Below, piece after piece: positions 22,670 to 33,507 of a DNA stretch of 64,000 bases (within the stretch, counting starts at the first letter, position 1; each line of letters begins with the position of its first letter). The stretch is from Undibacterium paludis. Lineage in GTDB: Bacteria; Pseudomonadota; Gammaproteobacteria; Burkholderiales; Burkholderiaceae_D. Location: positions 186,001-250,000 of the forward strand of contig NZ_JAKZHX010000002.1 of assembly GCF_022568815.1 (NCBI RefSeq). The letters run 5' to 3'. The translations under genes and the position numbers were made by a program. Under the pieces are notes generated by a model. It had not been told where the DNA came from and searched no databases. It saw only the letters and a program-made list of their open reading frames with translations.

Positions 22670-23746
22670 TCAGCTAAACAGTCTTTGTGCACGCATGGAG
22701 CCAGCCGGTATCTGCGCCTCGGCCATCGCAGCATAAAACTCATTGACCTGGCCGGATATTTCATCAAGGGCAAGCTTGGAAATTGGTTGATTGCCATCAT
22801 CAACAACCGTACCGCCAAGTCGGGTGGCCAATGAGCGTGCACAGGCAGCCATAGCGCCAAAGGCATCGCGTGACGGCGCCACGCAAGGCACGTCCAGTAG
22901 CAAGGTCAGTCTGGATGTCATGGTTTCACTGACACTGACATTGGTCGACAGGGTAAACAAGCTGCCACCTTCGCCGTCTGGCATCATCAGCCGGCCATCA
23001 GGACGTTGATCGAATCCCATTTTCTCCAGTGCTGCCAGCAAGGTGTTGAGCGCCCAGGGCGCGCCATTGGCTGCGACGTTAACACTCAACTGAGCATCAT
23101 GCTCGGCAACAAACTGGTGCAATTCGCGGGCATTGACCATGACCTTGTTCATGTCAGGAATGTCCGGGTGGGCGCTCAAGTTGTCGGCGATGGCGCGCAA
23201 TTTCATGATGAATTCGGAATATTCCAGTTCATTCAGGGGGCCGTTACGACTGACCATTTGCACACCGGCAAACAGGCAGGTATAAGCGCCGCCAACCGCA
23301 ATCACGTCCCTATCACCGCTGTGGCTTTGACCGATAAAATGAACCGGTTTCTTGCCCACATATTTAAGATCGGCGATTTCAGCCAGAATTTTTTCACCAC
23401 GTACCGGCGTTTCAAACTCCAGGGGAATGATGCAATCGATCAGTTCGTCGACAGGTAATTCCTTTTCTTGCACAGGCGCCTGGGCATCTGTCACATCCTC
23501 GCCGTGTACCGGCTCCTGGTGCGATACAGGTTGAGCATCCTGTTTGACTTCGCCATCAAGGCTGGGTTCATGACGTGCAATGGTATTGACTGGTGCATCC
23601 GGATTCATGAGCACATCGTCATGTCCTTCGCCAAAAGCATTTTCAACTGTTTTCTTTGCTTTGTATTCCTGCCATTTATTAAAAATGAGGACACCGGCTA
23701 CCAGCGTTCCACCTATTGCCAATAAACTGATTTGTAGATCTGTCAT
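22670..23746 (-). CDS. zipA: Cell division protein ZipA-like
   Basis: The 358-aa protein has one N-terminal membrane helix (about residues 5-23), a basic then acidic linker with many Pro/Gln/Glu (about 30-110), and a C-terminal globular domain typical of ZipA C-terminal families (about 220-350). ZipA tethers FtsZ to the inner membrane. The linker and globular domain diverge from E. coli, as in other betaproteobacteria. Position between smc (4-base overlap) and ligA (18-base gap) supports the call strongly. Confidence 0.85.
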   Translation of the reverse strand: MTDLQISLLAIGGTLVAGVLIFNKWQEYKAKKTVENAFGEGHDDVLMNPDAPVNTIARHEPSLDGEVKQDAQPVSHQEPVHGEDVTDAQAPVQEKELPVDELIDCIIPLEFETPVRGEKILAEIADLKYVGKKPVHFIGQSHSGDRDVIAVGGAYTCLFAGVQMVSRNGPLNELEYSEFIMKLRAIADNLSAHPDIPDMNKVMVNARELHQFVAEHDAQLSVNVAANGAPWALNTLLAALEKMGFDQRPDGRLMMPDGEGGSLFTLSTNVSVSETMTSRLTLLLDVPCVAPSRDAFGAMAACARSLATRLGGTVVDDGNQPISKLALDEISGQVNEFYAAMAEAQIPAGSMRAQRLFS

Positions 23747-26700
23747 GCTGCTTGAACCTCAGTAGCAAAATTGACGGCAGATTCCATATCTACCGCCACG
23801 ATTCGAGAAACCCCCTGTTCTTGCATGGTGACACCAATCAGTTGCTGGGCCATTTCCATTGCAATCTTGTTGTGGGAGATAAATAAAAATTGTGTATTTG
23901 ATGACATGCGCTTGACCATATTGCAGAAGCGCTCGGTATTGGAGTCATCAAGTGGTGCATCCACCTCATCAAGCAGGCAGAATGGCGCCGGATTCAACTG
24001 GAACATGGAGAATACCAATGCCGTTGCCGTCAGTGCTTTTTCACCGCCGGACAGCAAATGAATGGTCGCATTTTTCTTGCCCGGCGGCTGTGCCATGACC
24101 TGCACACCAGAATCAAGGATTTCATCCCCCGTCATGATCAGCTTGGCCTGACCACCACCAAACAAGACCGGGAATAGCTCGGCAAAGTGGTGATTGACCT
24201 TATCAAAAGTGTCTTGCAGCAAGTCCCTGGTTTCCATGTCGATTTTCTGGATTGCGTCCTGCAGAGTCGTAATTGCCTCCGTCAGGTCGGCATGTTGTGC
24301 ATCCAGGAAGGTTTTGCGCTCAGTTGCCTGTGCCAGTTCATCCAGTGCGGCCATATTGACGGCCCCCAGGGCCGCAATCGCATTGGTCAGACGGGTTACC
24401 TCACCTTGCAGATAAGATGGCTTGAGATCGTCATGCAGTTTTTGTGACAGAGCCTCTTCATCAACTTCAAAATTGCGCAACTGCTCGGCATATTGTTCCT
24501 GACTCAGTCTTGCTGCTTGTTCTTTCAATTGCAGTTCGACGATACGGTCACGTTGCGGCTGCAGACTACGCTCCACCTGCATCTTGGAATCTTCATGTTG
24601 ACGCAATTGCTGGGTCAGTTGGTCAAGTTCATGGCGTGCATTAGCCAGCGCCCTCTCCTGCTCGCTACGTCTGTCGAGCAAATCCTGCAGACCAGCCTGG
24701 GCAGTCTGGTCATCCATGGACTCCAGTTCCAGCTGGCCTTGCTGCATGCTGGCGAACAGTTGTGCTGCCTGCTCCAGTGCTGTCGCTATATTCCGGCGCA
24801 GTTCTTCCATCTTGCTGCGATGGGATTTTTCTGCGAAAGCAGCTTCCTGGGCAGCCAGTTCCAAGTCACGCAGACGCTGCCTTGCGTCATTTAACTGCTG
24901 TTCTTTTTCCAGGTAAGCGGTCTGCCCTTCTTCATGACTCTCCTGCAATTCAGCGAGATCCATGTCCAGTTGCTCAAATTTTTGTTCGGATTCGGCGCGA
25001 ATCTGGGTTTGCTCGCTCTCCTGCGCAGCAATCTCTGCCAGGTCATTGCCTATCTGCGTGCTACGCTGGTTAAAGCGCTCCTGCACTTCAGACAATTTCA
25101 TGAATTCGATTTGCAGACTATGGGTGGTCTGCGTCAAACTGGCGACGCGCTGGCGCAAATCCTGCAATTGCTGAGTAGCCTGGGTATAAGCTGCCTCGGC
25201 TCGGACGGCGCGGGTCTTGGATTCATCAGCCAGCATATGCTTGGCACGGCATTGCTTGGTAATGTTTTCGATTTCCTGCTGGCGTGCCAGAACACCATCC
25301 TGCTCTGAGTCGGAAGCGTAAAACCGCACACTGGAGCGGGCAATGACATGCCCTTGCCTGGTAATGAAGCAGGCACCGGCCGGCAGTTTTGCCCTGTCCA
25401 TGAAAGCTGACGTCACATCGTCGGCAACATAGACCTGATGCAACCAATCCTGCATCAAACCACGCACAGCGGCGTCGTTCAATTGCAACAAATCGATAAA
25501 GGGTTTGAATCCGGCCAAAGGCGTTGCTGCATCGCCAGATACACTCGGAGCGCAAACAGCCAGTTTGGCCGGTGGTGCATCGCTAAAGAAAGCCTTGGCC
25601 CAATCAAGGTTGGACATTTCCAATGCTGCAGTACGTTCACGCAGTATTGATTCCAGCGCCGTTTCCCAGCCAGCTTCTATGTGCAGCTTTTGCCAGATCT
25701 TTGGCAGGCTGCTCAATTCATGCTTTTCCAGCCAGGGTTGTACCTTGCCCTGACTTTGTACTTTCTCCTGCAATTGCTTCAGCGCCAGTAAACGTGCTTC
25801 CAGCTGTGCATATTCAGCAGCATCCTGATTGACCTGCTGTTGCGCTTGTTTACGTTCATCCTCCAGCGCTGGCAGACGTTCTTGCGCCTCTTCCAGTTGC
25901 ATGCTCAGTTCTTCGAGCACCTGTTTTTTCTCTTCCAGTTGCATGGAGAGATTGTCTATGTGCGTCGTATCAGGCAACACCAGACCTTGTTTTTCCTGCA
26001 TCAGGCGTTCACGCCTGCTGGCCAGAGTGTTCAGGATATTCGATGCATTGCGCTGATGGGCAGATTCAAGCTCGATCTGCTGCTGCATCTGCATGATTTT
26101 TGCGCGTGATTCCGTAGTTTTTAACTGCGATTCGCGCCAGACCTGCTCCATGGCAGGCAATTTATCCTGCTGCTGCTGGCTGACTTCCAGAGCCTGCTCG
26201 GCACGCATGGCCAGTTCTTCAACATGGATTTCGGCATCAGACAAATCGTCCTGAAGCTGCCTGCTTTGATTTTGCCATTGATCACGCTGGGCAGTCAGGG
26301 AATGCAATTGCGATTGCAAACGACTGCGCGACTCAATCACAAACTTGATTTGCGCCTCAAGGCTGCCGATCTCGGCATTGGTCTGGTACAAATGACCTTG
26401 CGCCTGATGCATGCGATCGCCCACGGCATAGTGAGCCTGCCGCATCTGGTCAAGTTCCAGTTCTACATGCCGAAGTTTGGCGGTTTGCTCTTCAAGGTCC
26501 AGCGTGGTTTTTTCTATGTCGGCAAAATGCTTCTTTTGCTCGTTTTCAGCTTCTTTTTTGCGCAGCAACCACAGCAATTTCTGTTTTTCTTCCTGGTCGG
26601 TCTGCAATTCCTTAAATTTGTTTGCGACAACAGCTTGCGCACCCAATCTTTCGAGGTTGTTATTCAGTTCACGCAGGATATCTTCAACGCGCACCAAATT

Positions 26701-27267
26701 TTCATGGGTGTCATGGATGCGGTTCTCCGTCTCACGGCGTCGCTCTTTATAGCGTGATACACCCGCAGCTTCTTCAAGAAAAATCCTGAGCTCTTCCGGA
26801 CGTGCCTCAATAATGCGCGAAATCATGCCCTGGCCGATAATCGCGTAAGCACGCGGACCCAGGCCTGTGCCCAGGAAAATATCCTGGATATCGCGACGGC
26901 GTACTGGTTGACCATTGATGTAATAAGTGGATGTACCATCCCTGGTCAAGGTGCGTTTTACAGCGATCTCGCCATATTGACTCCATTGACCTGCGGCCTT
27001 GCCCATGCTGTTATCAAATACCAGTTCCACCGATGAGCGCCCTGCGGGTTTGCGGTGGGTAGAACCATTGAAAATGACGTCCTGCATGGATTCACCGCGC
27101 AGTTCAGATGCTTTGGATTCACCCAAAACCCAACGGACAGCATCAATAATATTGGATTTGCCGCAACCATTAGGGCCGACAACACCAACCAGCTGGCCAG
27201 GAACCTGAAAATGGGTGGGATCTACAAAGGATTTAAATCCCGACAATTTAATAGAAGTTAATCGCAC
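23743..27267 (-). CDS. smc: Chromosome segregation protein SMC
   Basis: SMC (1174 aa) is the ATPase core of condensin. The N-terminal ATP-binding head has GPNGCGKSN (Walker A, about 32-40). Two long coiled coils (about 170-500 and 670-1010) flank a hinge around 520-650, where IEAGWETALESIL is typical. The C-terminal head has the signature LLSGGEKALTA and the Walker B CLLDEVDAPLDD. Its ScpA and ScpB partners are not in the window. It heads the minus-strand smc-zipA-ligA-galU operon and is divergent from dapC. Confidence 0.98.
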   Translation of the reverse strand: MRLTSIKLSGFKSFVDPTHFQVPGQLVGVVGPNGCGKSNIIDAVRWVLGESKASELRGESMQDVIFNGSTHRKPAGRSSVELVFDNSMGKAAGQWSQYGEIAVKRTLTRDGTSTYYINGQPVRRRDIQDIFLGTGLGPRAYAIIGQGMISRIIEARPEELRIFLEEAAGVSRYKERRRETENRIHDTHENLVRVEDILRELNNNLERLGAQAVVANKFKELQTDQEEKQKLLWLLRKKEAENEQKKHFADIEKTTLDLEEQTAKLRHVELELDQMRQAHYAVGDRMHQAQGHLYQTNAEIGSLEAQIKFVIESRSRLQSQLHSLTAQRDQWQNQSRQLQDDLSDAEIHVEELAMRAEQALEVSQQQQDKLPAMEQVWRESQLKTTESRAKIMQMQQQIELESAHQRNASNILNTLASRRERLMQEKQGLVLPDTTHIDNLSMQLEEKKQVLEELSMQLEEAQERLPALEDERKQAQQQVNQDAAEYAQLEARLLALKQLQEKVQSQGKVQPWLEKHELSSLPKIWQKLHIEAGWETALESILRERTAALEMSNLDWAKAFFSDAPPAKLAVCAPSVSGDAATPLAGFKPFIDLLQLNDAAVRGLMQDWLHQVYVADDVTSAFMDRAKLPAGACFITRQGHVIARSSVRFYASDSEQDGVLARQQEIENITKQCRAKHMLADESKTRAVRAEAAYTQATQQLQDLRQRVASLTQTTHSLQIEFMKLSEVQERFNQRSTQIGNDLAEIAAQESEQTQIRAESEQKFEQLDMDLAELQESHEEGQTAYLEKEQQLNDARQRLRDLELAAQEAAFAEKSHRSKMEELRRNIATALEQAAQLFASMQQGQLELESMDDQTAQAGLQDLLDRRSEQERALANARHELDQLTQQLRQHEDSKMQVERSLQPQRDRIVELQLKEQAARLSQEQYAEQLRNFEVDEEALSQKLHDDLKPSYLQGEVTRLTNAIAALGAVNMAALDELAQATERKTFLDAQHADLTEAITTLQDAIQKIDMETRDLLQDTFDKVNHHFAELFPVLFGGGQAKLIMTGDEILDSGVQVMAQPPGKKNATIHLLSGGEKALTATALVFSMFQLNPAPFCLLDEVDAPLDDSNTERFCNMVKRMSSNTQFLFISHNKIAMEMAQQLIGVTMQEQGVSRIVAVDMESAVNFATEVQAA

Positions 27268-27601
27268 TTTATATAATTTTATTATCTTTTGCAGTCAAAT
27301 CTACCGCGCATCATATGTTTCCGAAAGCCAATGTTTCAGGCCTCTCACCAGTATCGCTGCATCATACCATCTGAAACGCAAAATTTTTCGTTTTCAAGCG
27401 CATTGCACAAATAGTTACGAATCTTCAATTATTCGCGTATTCGGGCAAGCAGATAATGAAAGCCTTTCTCCATAGAATGATGGGGAGGCTATAATACGGA
27501 TTGAACTGAAGTTACATACGCCAAATAAAATGCCGAAATACGATAAACAGACCGGATAAATTGCGATAAAAGCCTGTTTAGCATCGATCAGAATTCGAAA
27601 A
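27268..27601. promoter_or_regulatory. Divergent smc/dapC intergenic region
   Basis: These 334 bases separate smc (minus) from dapC (plus). The first 40 bases next to smc are very AT-rich and could hold its promoter. On the dapC side a perfect TATAAT lies at 27490-27495, without a good -35. No RNA gene, repeat or credible small protein was seen. Confidence 0.45.
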
Positions 27602-28828
27602 ATGACCTTCAATCCCCACCTCAGTAAGTTGCAGCCGTATCCATTTGAAAAGCTCAAGCGCCTGTTTGCCGATGTTGCACCCAAGGCTGACTTTTCTGCC
27701 ATCAGCCTTGGCATAGGCGAGCCCAAACATCCGACCCCGGCCCTGATCAAGGATGCCATTGCCGACAATATGGCGGGCTTGGCCAGTTACCCCTCGACTG
27801 CCGGATCAGATGCTCTGCGCAATGCGATTTCGGCATGGTTGGGGCGACGTTACAATATACCCGCACTGGATGCAGCAAAACAGATTTTGCCAGTGAATGG
27901 TTCGCGAGAAGCCTTGTTCGCCCTGGCGCAAACCATTATAGATCCCAGCGCCTGCAAGGATGGTTTGCCGCTGGTATTGTGCCCCAATCCGTTTTATCAG
28001 ATTTACGAAGGTGCAGCCTATTTGGCAGGAGCCGAGCCTTATTTCGCCAATGCTGATCCGGCCCGCAATTTTGCCCCGGATTACAAGAGCATCCCGGAAT
28101 CGGTCTGGCAGCGTGTGCAATTGCTGTATATCTGCTCACCGGGTAACCCTACCGGTGCAGTCCTGAACATGGATGACTGGACAGAATTGTTTGCCCTGTC
28201 GGACCGCTACGGTTTTGTCATTGCTGCGGATGAATGCTACTCAGAAATTTATTTCAAGGCAGAGGCTCCTCTGGGCAGCTTGCAGGCTGCTCGCGCCCTG
28301 GGCAGAAATGACTACCAGCGCCTGATTACACTCTCCAGTCTGTCCAAACGTTCCAATGTACCCGGCATGCGCTCCGGCTTTGTTGCCGGAGATGCTGAAA
28401 TCATCAAGAAGTTCCTCCTCTATCGCACTTATCACGGCAGCGCAATGAGTCCAAGCATACAGGCGGCATCAGCCATCGCCTGGAATGATGAAGTGCACGT
28501 GCAAGAGAATCGCGACAAATATGTGCGCAAATTTGCCCAGATCACGCCTATCCTGCAAGAGGTGCTCGAAGTCAGCTTGCCGGATGCTGCGTTCTACCTG
28601 TGGGCGAAAATTCCCGACGCAATGGGACTATCTGATACAGAATTCGCCCGTCGCCTGTACGCAGAATATAATGTAACAGTTTTGCCTGGCAGTTATCTGG
28701 CGCGCGAGGCACATGGCATCAATCCCGGCCAGAACCGCATACGCATGGCCCTGGTTGCCGAGCCGGAAGAGTGCCTGGAAGCAGCACAGAGAATAGTCAG
28801 TTTTTGTAAAAATTTCAAGGCAGGCTGA
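27602..28828 (+). CDS. dapC: N-succinyldiaminopimelate aminotransferase
   Basis: DapC (408 aa) is a fold-type I PLP aminotransferase converting N-succinyl-2-amino-6-ketopimelate to N-succinyl-LL-diaminopimelate. The PLP lysine is Lys249 in SSLSKRSNVPGMRSGF, a sequence typical of dedicated DapC, with CSPGNPTGA (about 178-186) binding the substrate carboxylate. dapD follows 78 bases later and dapE four genes on, so the succinylase pathway steps are clustered. A GlnD-like or ArgD alternative is excluded by the SKRSN motif. Confidence 0.94.
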   Translation: MTFNPHLSKLQPYPFEKLKRLFADVAPKADFSAISLGIGEPKHPTPALIKDAIADNMAGLASYPSTAGSDALRNAISAWLGRRYNIPALDAAKQILPVNGSREALFALAQTIIDPSACKDGLPLVLCPNPFYQIYEGAAYLAGAEPYFANADPARNFAPDYKSIPESVWQRVQLLYICSPGNPTGAVLNMDDWTELFALSDRYGFVIAADECYSEIYFKAEAPLGSLQAARALGRNDYQRLITLSSLSKRSNVPGMRSGFVAGDAEIIKKFLLYRTYHGSAMSPSIQAASAIAWNDEVHVQENRDKYVRKFAQITPILQEVLEVSLPDAAFYLWAKIPDAMGLSDTEFARRLYAEYNVTVLPGSYLAREAHGINPGQNRIRMALVAEPEECLEAAQRIVSFCKNFKAG

Positions 28829-28906
28829 TACGTACCTTCCGTCAACACTATTTACTATTATTTAGCATTAAGTCGTTTATTTAATTTTCAAGCAAAGAAG
28901 CTCAAC

Positions 28907-29734
28907 ATGACTCAACAATTACAGCAAATCATTGATCAGGCCTGGGAAGATCGCACCAGCTTTTCACCTAAATCCGCTCCTGCAGAAATTCGTGAGGCAG
29001 TTGCTCATGTTTTGAGTGAGCTTGACGCTGGCAGCTTGCGCGTCGCACAAAAAGTAGATGGTAACTGGCAAGTCAATCAATGGGTTAAAAAGGCAGTCCT
29101 CCTGTCTTTCCGTCTGGAAGATAATATATGCATGCCATCAGGCGAGCATATGCAGTTCTTTGACAAGGTGCCGACCAAATTTGCCAATTACACGGCCGAA
29201 GATTTCGTCAAAGGCGGTTTCCGCGTCGTACCGCCTGCGGTCGCACGTCGTGGCAGCTTCATCGCCAAAAACGTCGTTTTGATGCCTTCTTATGTCAATA
29301 TCGGCGCTTATGTTGATGAAGGTGCGATGGTTGATACTTGGGCGACAGTCGGTTCTTGCGCACAAATTGGTAAAAATGTTCATTTGTCTGGCGGTGTCGG
29401 CATAGGTGGCGTGCTGGAACCCATGCAAGCCAATCCAACCATCATTGAAGACAACTGCTTTATCGGCGCCCGTTCTGAAATCGTGGAAGGCGTCATTGTT
29501 GAAGAGAATTCCGTGATTTCCATGGGCGTCTACATCGGCCAATCGACCAAGATCTATGATCGCGCCACGGGCGAAGTCAGCTATGGTCGCGTACCGGCAG
29601 GTTCTGTCGTGGTATCTGGCAACTTGCCGTCCGCTGATGGTAAATACAGCCTGTATTGCGCGGTCATCGTGAAACGTGTTGATGCACAGACACGTTCCAA
29701 AACCAGTATCAATGAATTGCTGCGCGGCGCCTGA
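28907..29734 (+). CDS. dapD: Tetrahydrodipicolinate N-succinyltransferase
   Basis: DapD (275 aa) succinylates tetrahydrodipicolinate with succinyl-CoA to open the ring in lysine and diaminopimelate synthesis. It has an N-terminal helical domain (about 1-100) and a left-handed beta helix (about 105-250), with [20 protein letters not shown] and [11 protein letters not shown] typical of the family. The length matches the E. coli enzyme (274 aa). It acts before DapC in the pathway, and the genes are in one run. Confidence 0.97.
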   Translation: MTQQLQQIIDQAWEDRTSFSPKSAPAEIREAVAHVLSELDAGSLRVAQKVDGNWQVNQWVKKAVLLSFRLEDNICMPSGEHMQFFDKVPTKFANYTAEDFVKGGFRVVPPAVARRGSFIAKNVVLMPSYVNIGAYVDEGAMVDTWATVGSCAQIGKNVHLSGGVGIGGVLEPMQANPTIIEDNCFIGARSEIVEGVIVEENSVISMGVYIGQSTKIYDRATGEVSYGRVPAGSVVVSGNLPSADGKYSLYCAVIVKRVDAQTRSKTSINELLRGA

Positions 29735-29785
29735 TCGCGCCTTTATTCAAACATCAGATACATAGATATAGCTTAGGGAGACATC

Positions 29786-30928
29786 ATGGCAGCGATGGAA
29801 CGCTTATTTCAATTGATGAAAGAAAAACATGCATCCGACATGTTTTTTGCGATGAACTCGCCCATACATCTGAAGATCAATGGCAATTTGCTTCCCATCA
29901 ATCAGCAAAAGATGGATCAGGCCAATATTCTGTCGCTGTTGAGTGAGGTTGTAGAGCCGGAGCACATGGAGCAATTGGAAGAGGAAAATGAGCTCAATAT
30001 CGGTATCGGCGCTGCCGGTATCGGCCGTTTCCGCCTTTCCGCATTCCGTCAGCGCGGCTCAATTTCAGCCGTATTCCGTTATGTACCAGGTGATATCCCC
30101 AAGCTTGATACCCTGCATTTGCCACCAGTATTGTCTGAGCTGATCATGGAAAAGCGTGGCCTGATCCTGCTGGTAGGCTCTACAGGCTCCGGCAAGTCGA
30201 CCACCATCGCATCGATGCTTGATTACAGGAATGAAGTAAAGACCGGCCATATCCTGACACTGGAAGATCCTATCGAATTTTTGTTCCGCAGTAAAAAGTC
30301 GATCGTCAACCAGCGTGAAATAGGCAGCGACTCGGAAAGCCTGAAAACAGCCCTGAAAAACTCCCTGCGCCAGGCGCCAGACTGTATCTTGATTGGCGAA
30401 ATTCGCGATCTGGAAACCATGATGGCGGCAATTGCTTATGCGCAATCAGGTCACCTGGTTCTGGCAACTTTGCATGCGAATAACAGTTATCAGGCGTTGA
30501 ATCGTATCATCAGCTTCTTCCCCATGGAGACCCGTAGTGCCTTGTTGCTCGATTTGTCTTCATCCATACGTGCCATCATTTCACAACGCCTGATACGCGC
30601 CAAAGATGGCGGTCGCGCGCCTGCAGTCGAGATCATGCTCAATACCCGTTATGTAGCCGAATTGATAGAACAAGGCGACATCTTCCAGATCAAGGAGGCG
30701 ATCGAAAAGAGCTTGTCACCAGGTTCGCAAACTTTTGAACGTGCACTGATGCATTTGATCAAGGAAGGTCTGATAACCCAGGAAGAAGGTCTGGCCAATG
30801 CCGACTCAGCCAATAATCTGTTGTGGCTGCTGAATAACGAAGCCTCCAGCAGCCTGGCGCCACAGCCAGAGCCCGAACCGGAAACCAAGGACGAAGCATC
30901 GTTCACAGAATTCACCTTAAACGTATAA
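29786..30928 (+). CDS. pilU: PilT/PilU-family type IV pilus retraction ATPase
   Basis: This 380-aa cytoplasmic ATPase belongs to the secretion ATPase family. It has an N-terminal PAS-like domain (about 1-105), Walker A GSTGSGKST (131-139), an Asp box region (LTLEDPIEFLF), Walker B CILIGEIRD and a His box (LATLHANN). The acidic C-terminal tail (PEPEPETKDEASF) is more like PilU than PilT. PilU assists PilT in retracting pili. The odd point is its place inside the dap genes, with no other pilus gene adjacent; pilZ lies 24 kb away. Whether it acts on pili is inferred from the family. Confidence 0.85.
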   Translation: MAAMERLFQLMKEKHASDMFFAMNSPIHLKINGNLLPINQQKMDQANILSLLSEVVEPEHMEQLEEENELNIGIGAAGIGRFRLSAFRQRGSISAVFRYVPGDIPKLDTLHLPPVLSELIMEKRGLILLVGSTGSGKSTTIASMLDYRNEVKTGHILTLEDPIEFLFRSKKSIVNQREIGSDSESLKTALKNSLRQAPDCILIGEIRDLETMMAAIAYAQSGHLVLATLHANNSYQALNRIISFFPMETRSALLLDLSSSIRAIISQRLIRAKDGGRAPAVEIMLNTRYVAELIEQGDIFQIKEAIEKSLSPGSQTFERALMHLIKEGLITQEEGLANADSANNLLWLLNNEASSSLAPQPEPEPETKDEASFTEFTLNV

Positions 30929-30941
30929 ATCACATCAGCGT

Positions 30942-32443
<1,502 letters not shown>

Positions 32444-32477
32444 GTCTCAGCGGACCACCAGCCGATATGGAAACAAT

Positions 32478-33380
32478 ATGACTACACCTGCCACCACCTT
32501 TTTGACATTGCGTGACTTATTGCGCTATGCCGTCACCCGCTTCAACAAAGAAAAACTGTTCTTTGGTCATGGCAGCGCCAATGCACTCGATGAAGCGGCT
32601 TATTTATTGCTGCATACCCTGCACCTGCCACTGGACAAGATAGAGCCATTTCTCGATGCACATTTGTTGCCTTCAGAAATAGATGCCGTCTTGCGTGTGA
32701 TTGACCGCCGTGCGGTAGACCGCGTGCCAGCTTCCTACATCACCAACGAGGCCTGGCTGGGCACGTACAATTTCTATGTAGATGAACGCGTCATCGTGCC
32801 ACGATCTTTCATCGCAGAATTGATCCCTGAGCATTTTTCACCCTGGGTAACAGACCCGGATGCCATCAGCAATATCCTCGAATTGTGCACAGGATCCGGC
32901 TGCCTGTCCATCATGCTGGCGGACATGTTCTCTGAGGCGCATGTCGATGCCGTTGATATTTCCAGTGATGCACTGGAAGTGGCCAGACGCAATGTGGCAA
33001 CCTATGAGTTACAGGACCGCATTACGCTGATCGAGTCCGACCTCTACAGCAATGTGCCTGACAAGAAATACGACCTGATCATCACCAATCCACCCTATGT
33101 CAATTCTGGTTCCATGGCCAAGTTACCCAAAGAGTACACCCATGAGCCACAAATCGCCCTTGCAGGTGGTGATGACGGCATGGACCTGGTGCGAAAAATC
33201 GTTGCCGGCGCAGCGCAGCGCCTGACAGAAGACGGTTTATTGATGGTGGAAATTGGCAATGAACGTGCCTTTGCCGAAGCTACCTTCCCTGAACTTAACC
33301 TTACCTGGTTAAGTACCAGTGCTGGTGACGACATGGTGTTTTTGATCGAAGCCAGCCAATTGGCGGATTTCACTGCCTGA
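32478..33380 (+). CDS. prmB: 50S ribosomal protein L3 glutamine methyltransferase PrmB
   Basis: PrmB (300 aa) methylates a glutamine of ribosomal protein L3 with S-adenosylmethionine. The N-terminal substrate domain contains DEAAYLLLHTLHLPLDKI (about 36-53) and VPRSFIAELI, which separate PrmB from the release-factor enzyme PrmC. The Rossmann domain has LELCTGSGCLSI and the catalytic NPPYV. It lies 34 bases after dapE and ends in a strong terminator. Confidence 0.92.
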   Translation: MTTPATTFLTLRDLLRYAVTRFNKEKLFFGHGSANALDEAAYLLLHTLHLPLDKIEPFLDAHLLPSEIDAVLRVIDRRAVDRVPASYITNEAWLGTYNFYVDERVIVPRSFIAELIPEHFSPWVTDPDAISNILELCTGSGCLSIMLADMFSEAHVDAVDISSDALEVARRNVATYELQDRITLIESDLYSNVPDKKYDLIITNPPYVNSGSMAKLPKEYTHEPQIALAGGDDGMDLVRKIVAGAAQRLTEDGLLMVEIGNERAFAEATFPELNLTWLSTSAGDDMVFLIEASQLADFTA

Positions 33381-33404
33381 AGCCACCAACCTTCGACAAT
33401 ATGA

Positions 33405-33440
33405 AGCGGGCAAAGCAGTTTTGCCCGTTTTCTATTTTTT
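33405..33440 (+). terminator. Rho-independent terminator after prmB
   Basis: A perfect 8-bp stem (CGGGCAAA at 33407-33414, TTTGCCCG at 33420-33427) with a 5-base loop is followed by a T-rich run (TTTTCTATTTTTT). It probably ends the dapC-prmB transcript. The ABC-F gene starts 68 bases on. Confidence 0.88.
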
Positions 33441-33507
33441 GCAGCATTAGATTGGCATCTAAAAAAGCAGCATTTCCATAAGCAATACTCCAATTATTTA
33501 AGTTTAT

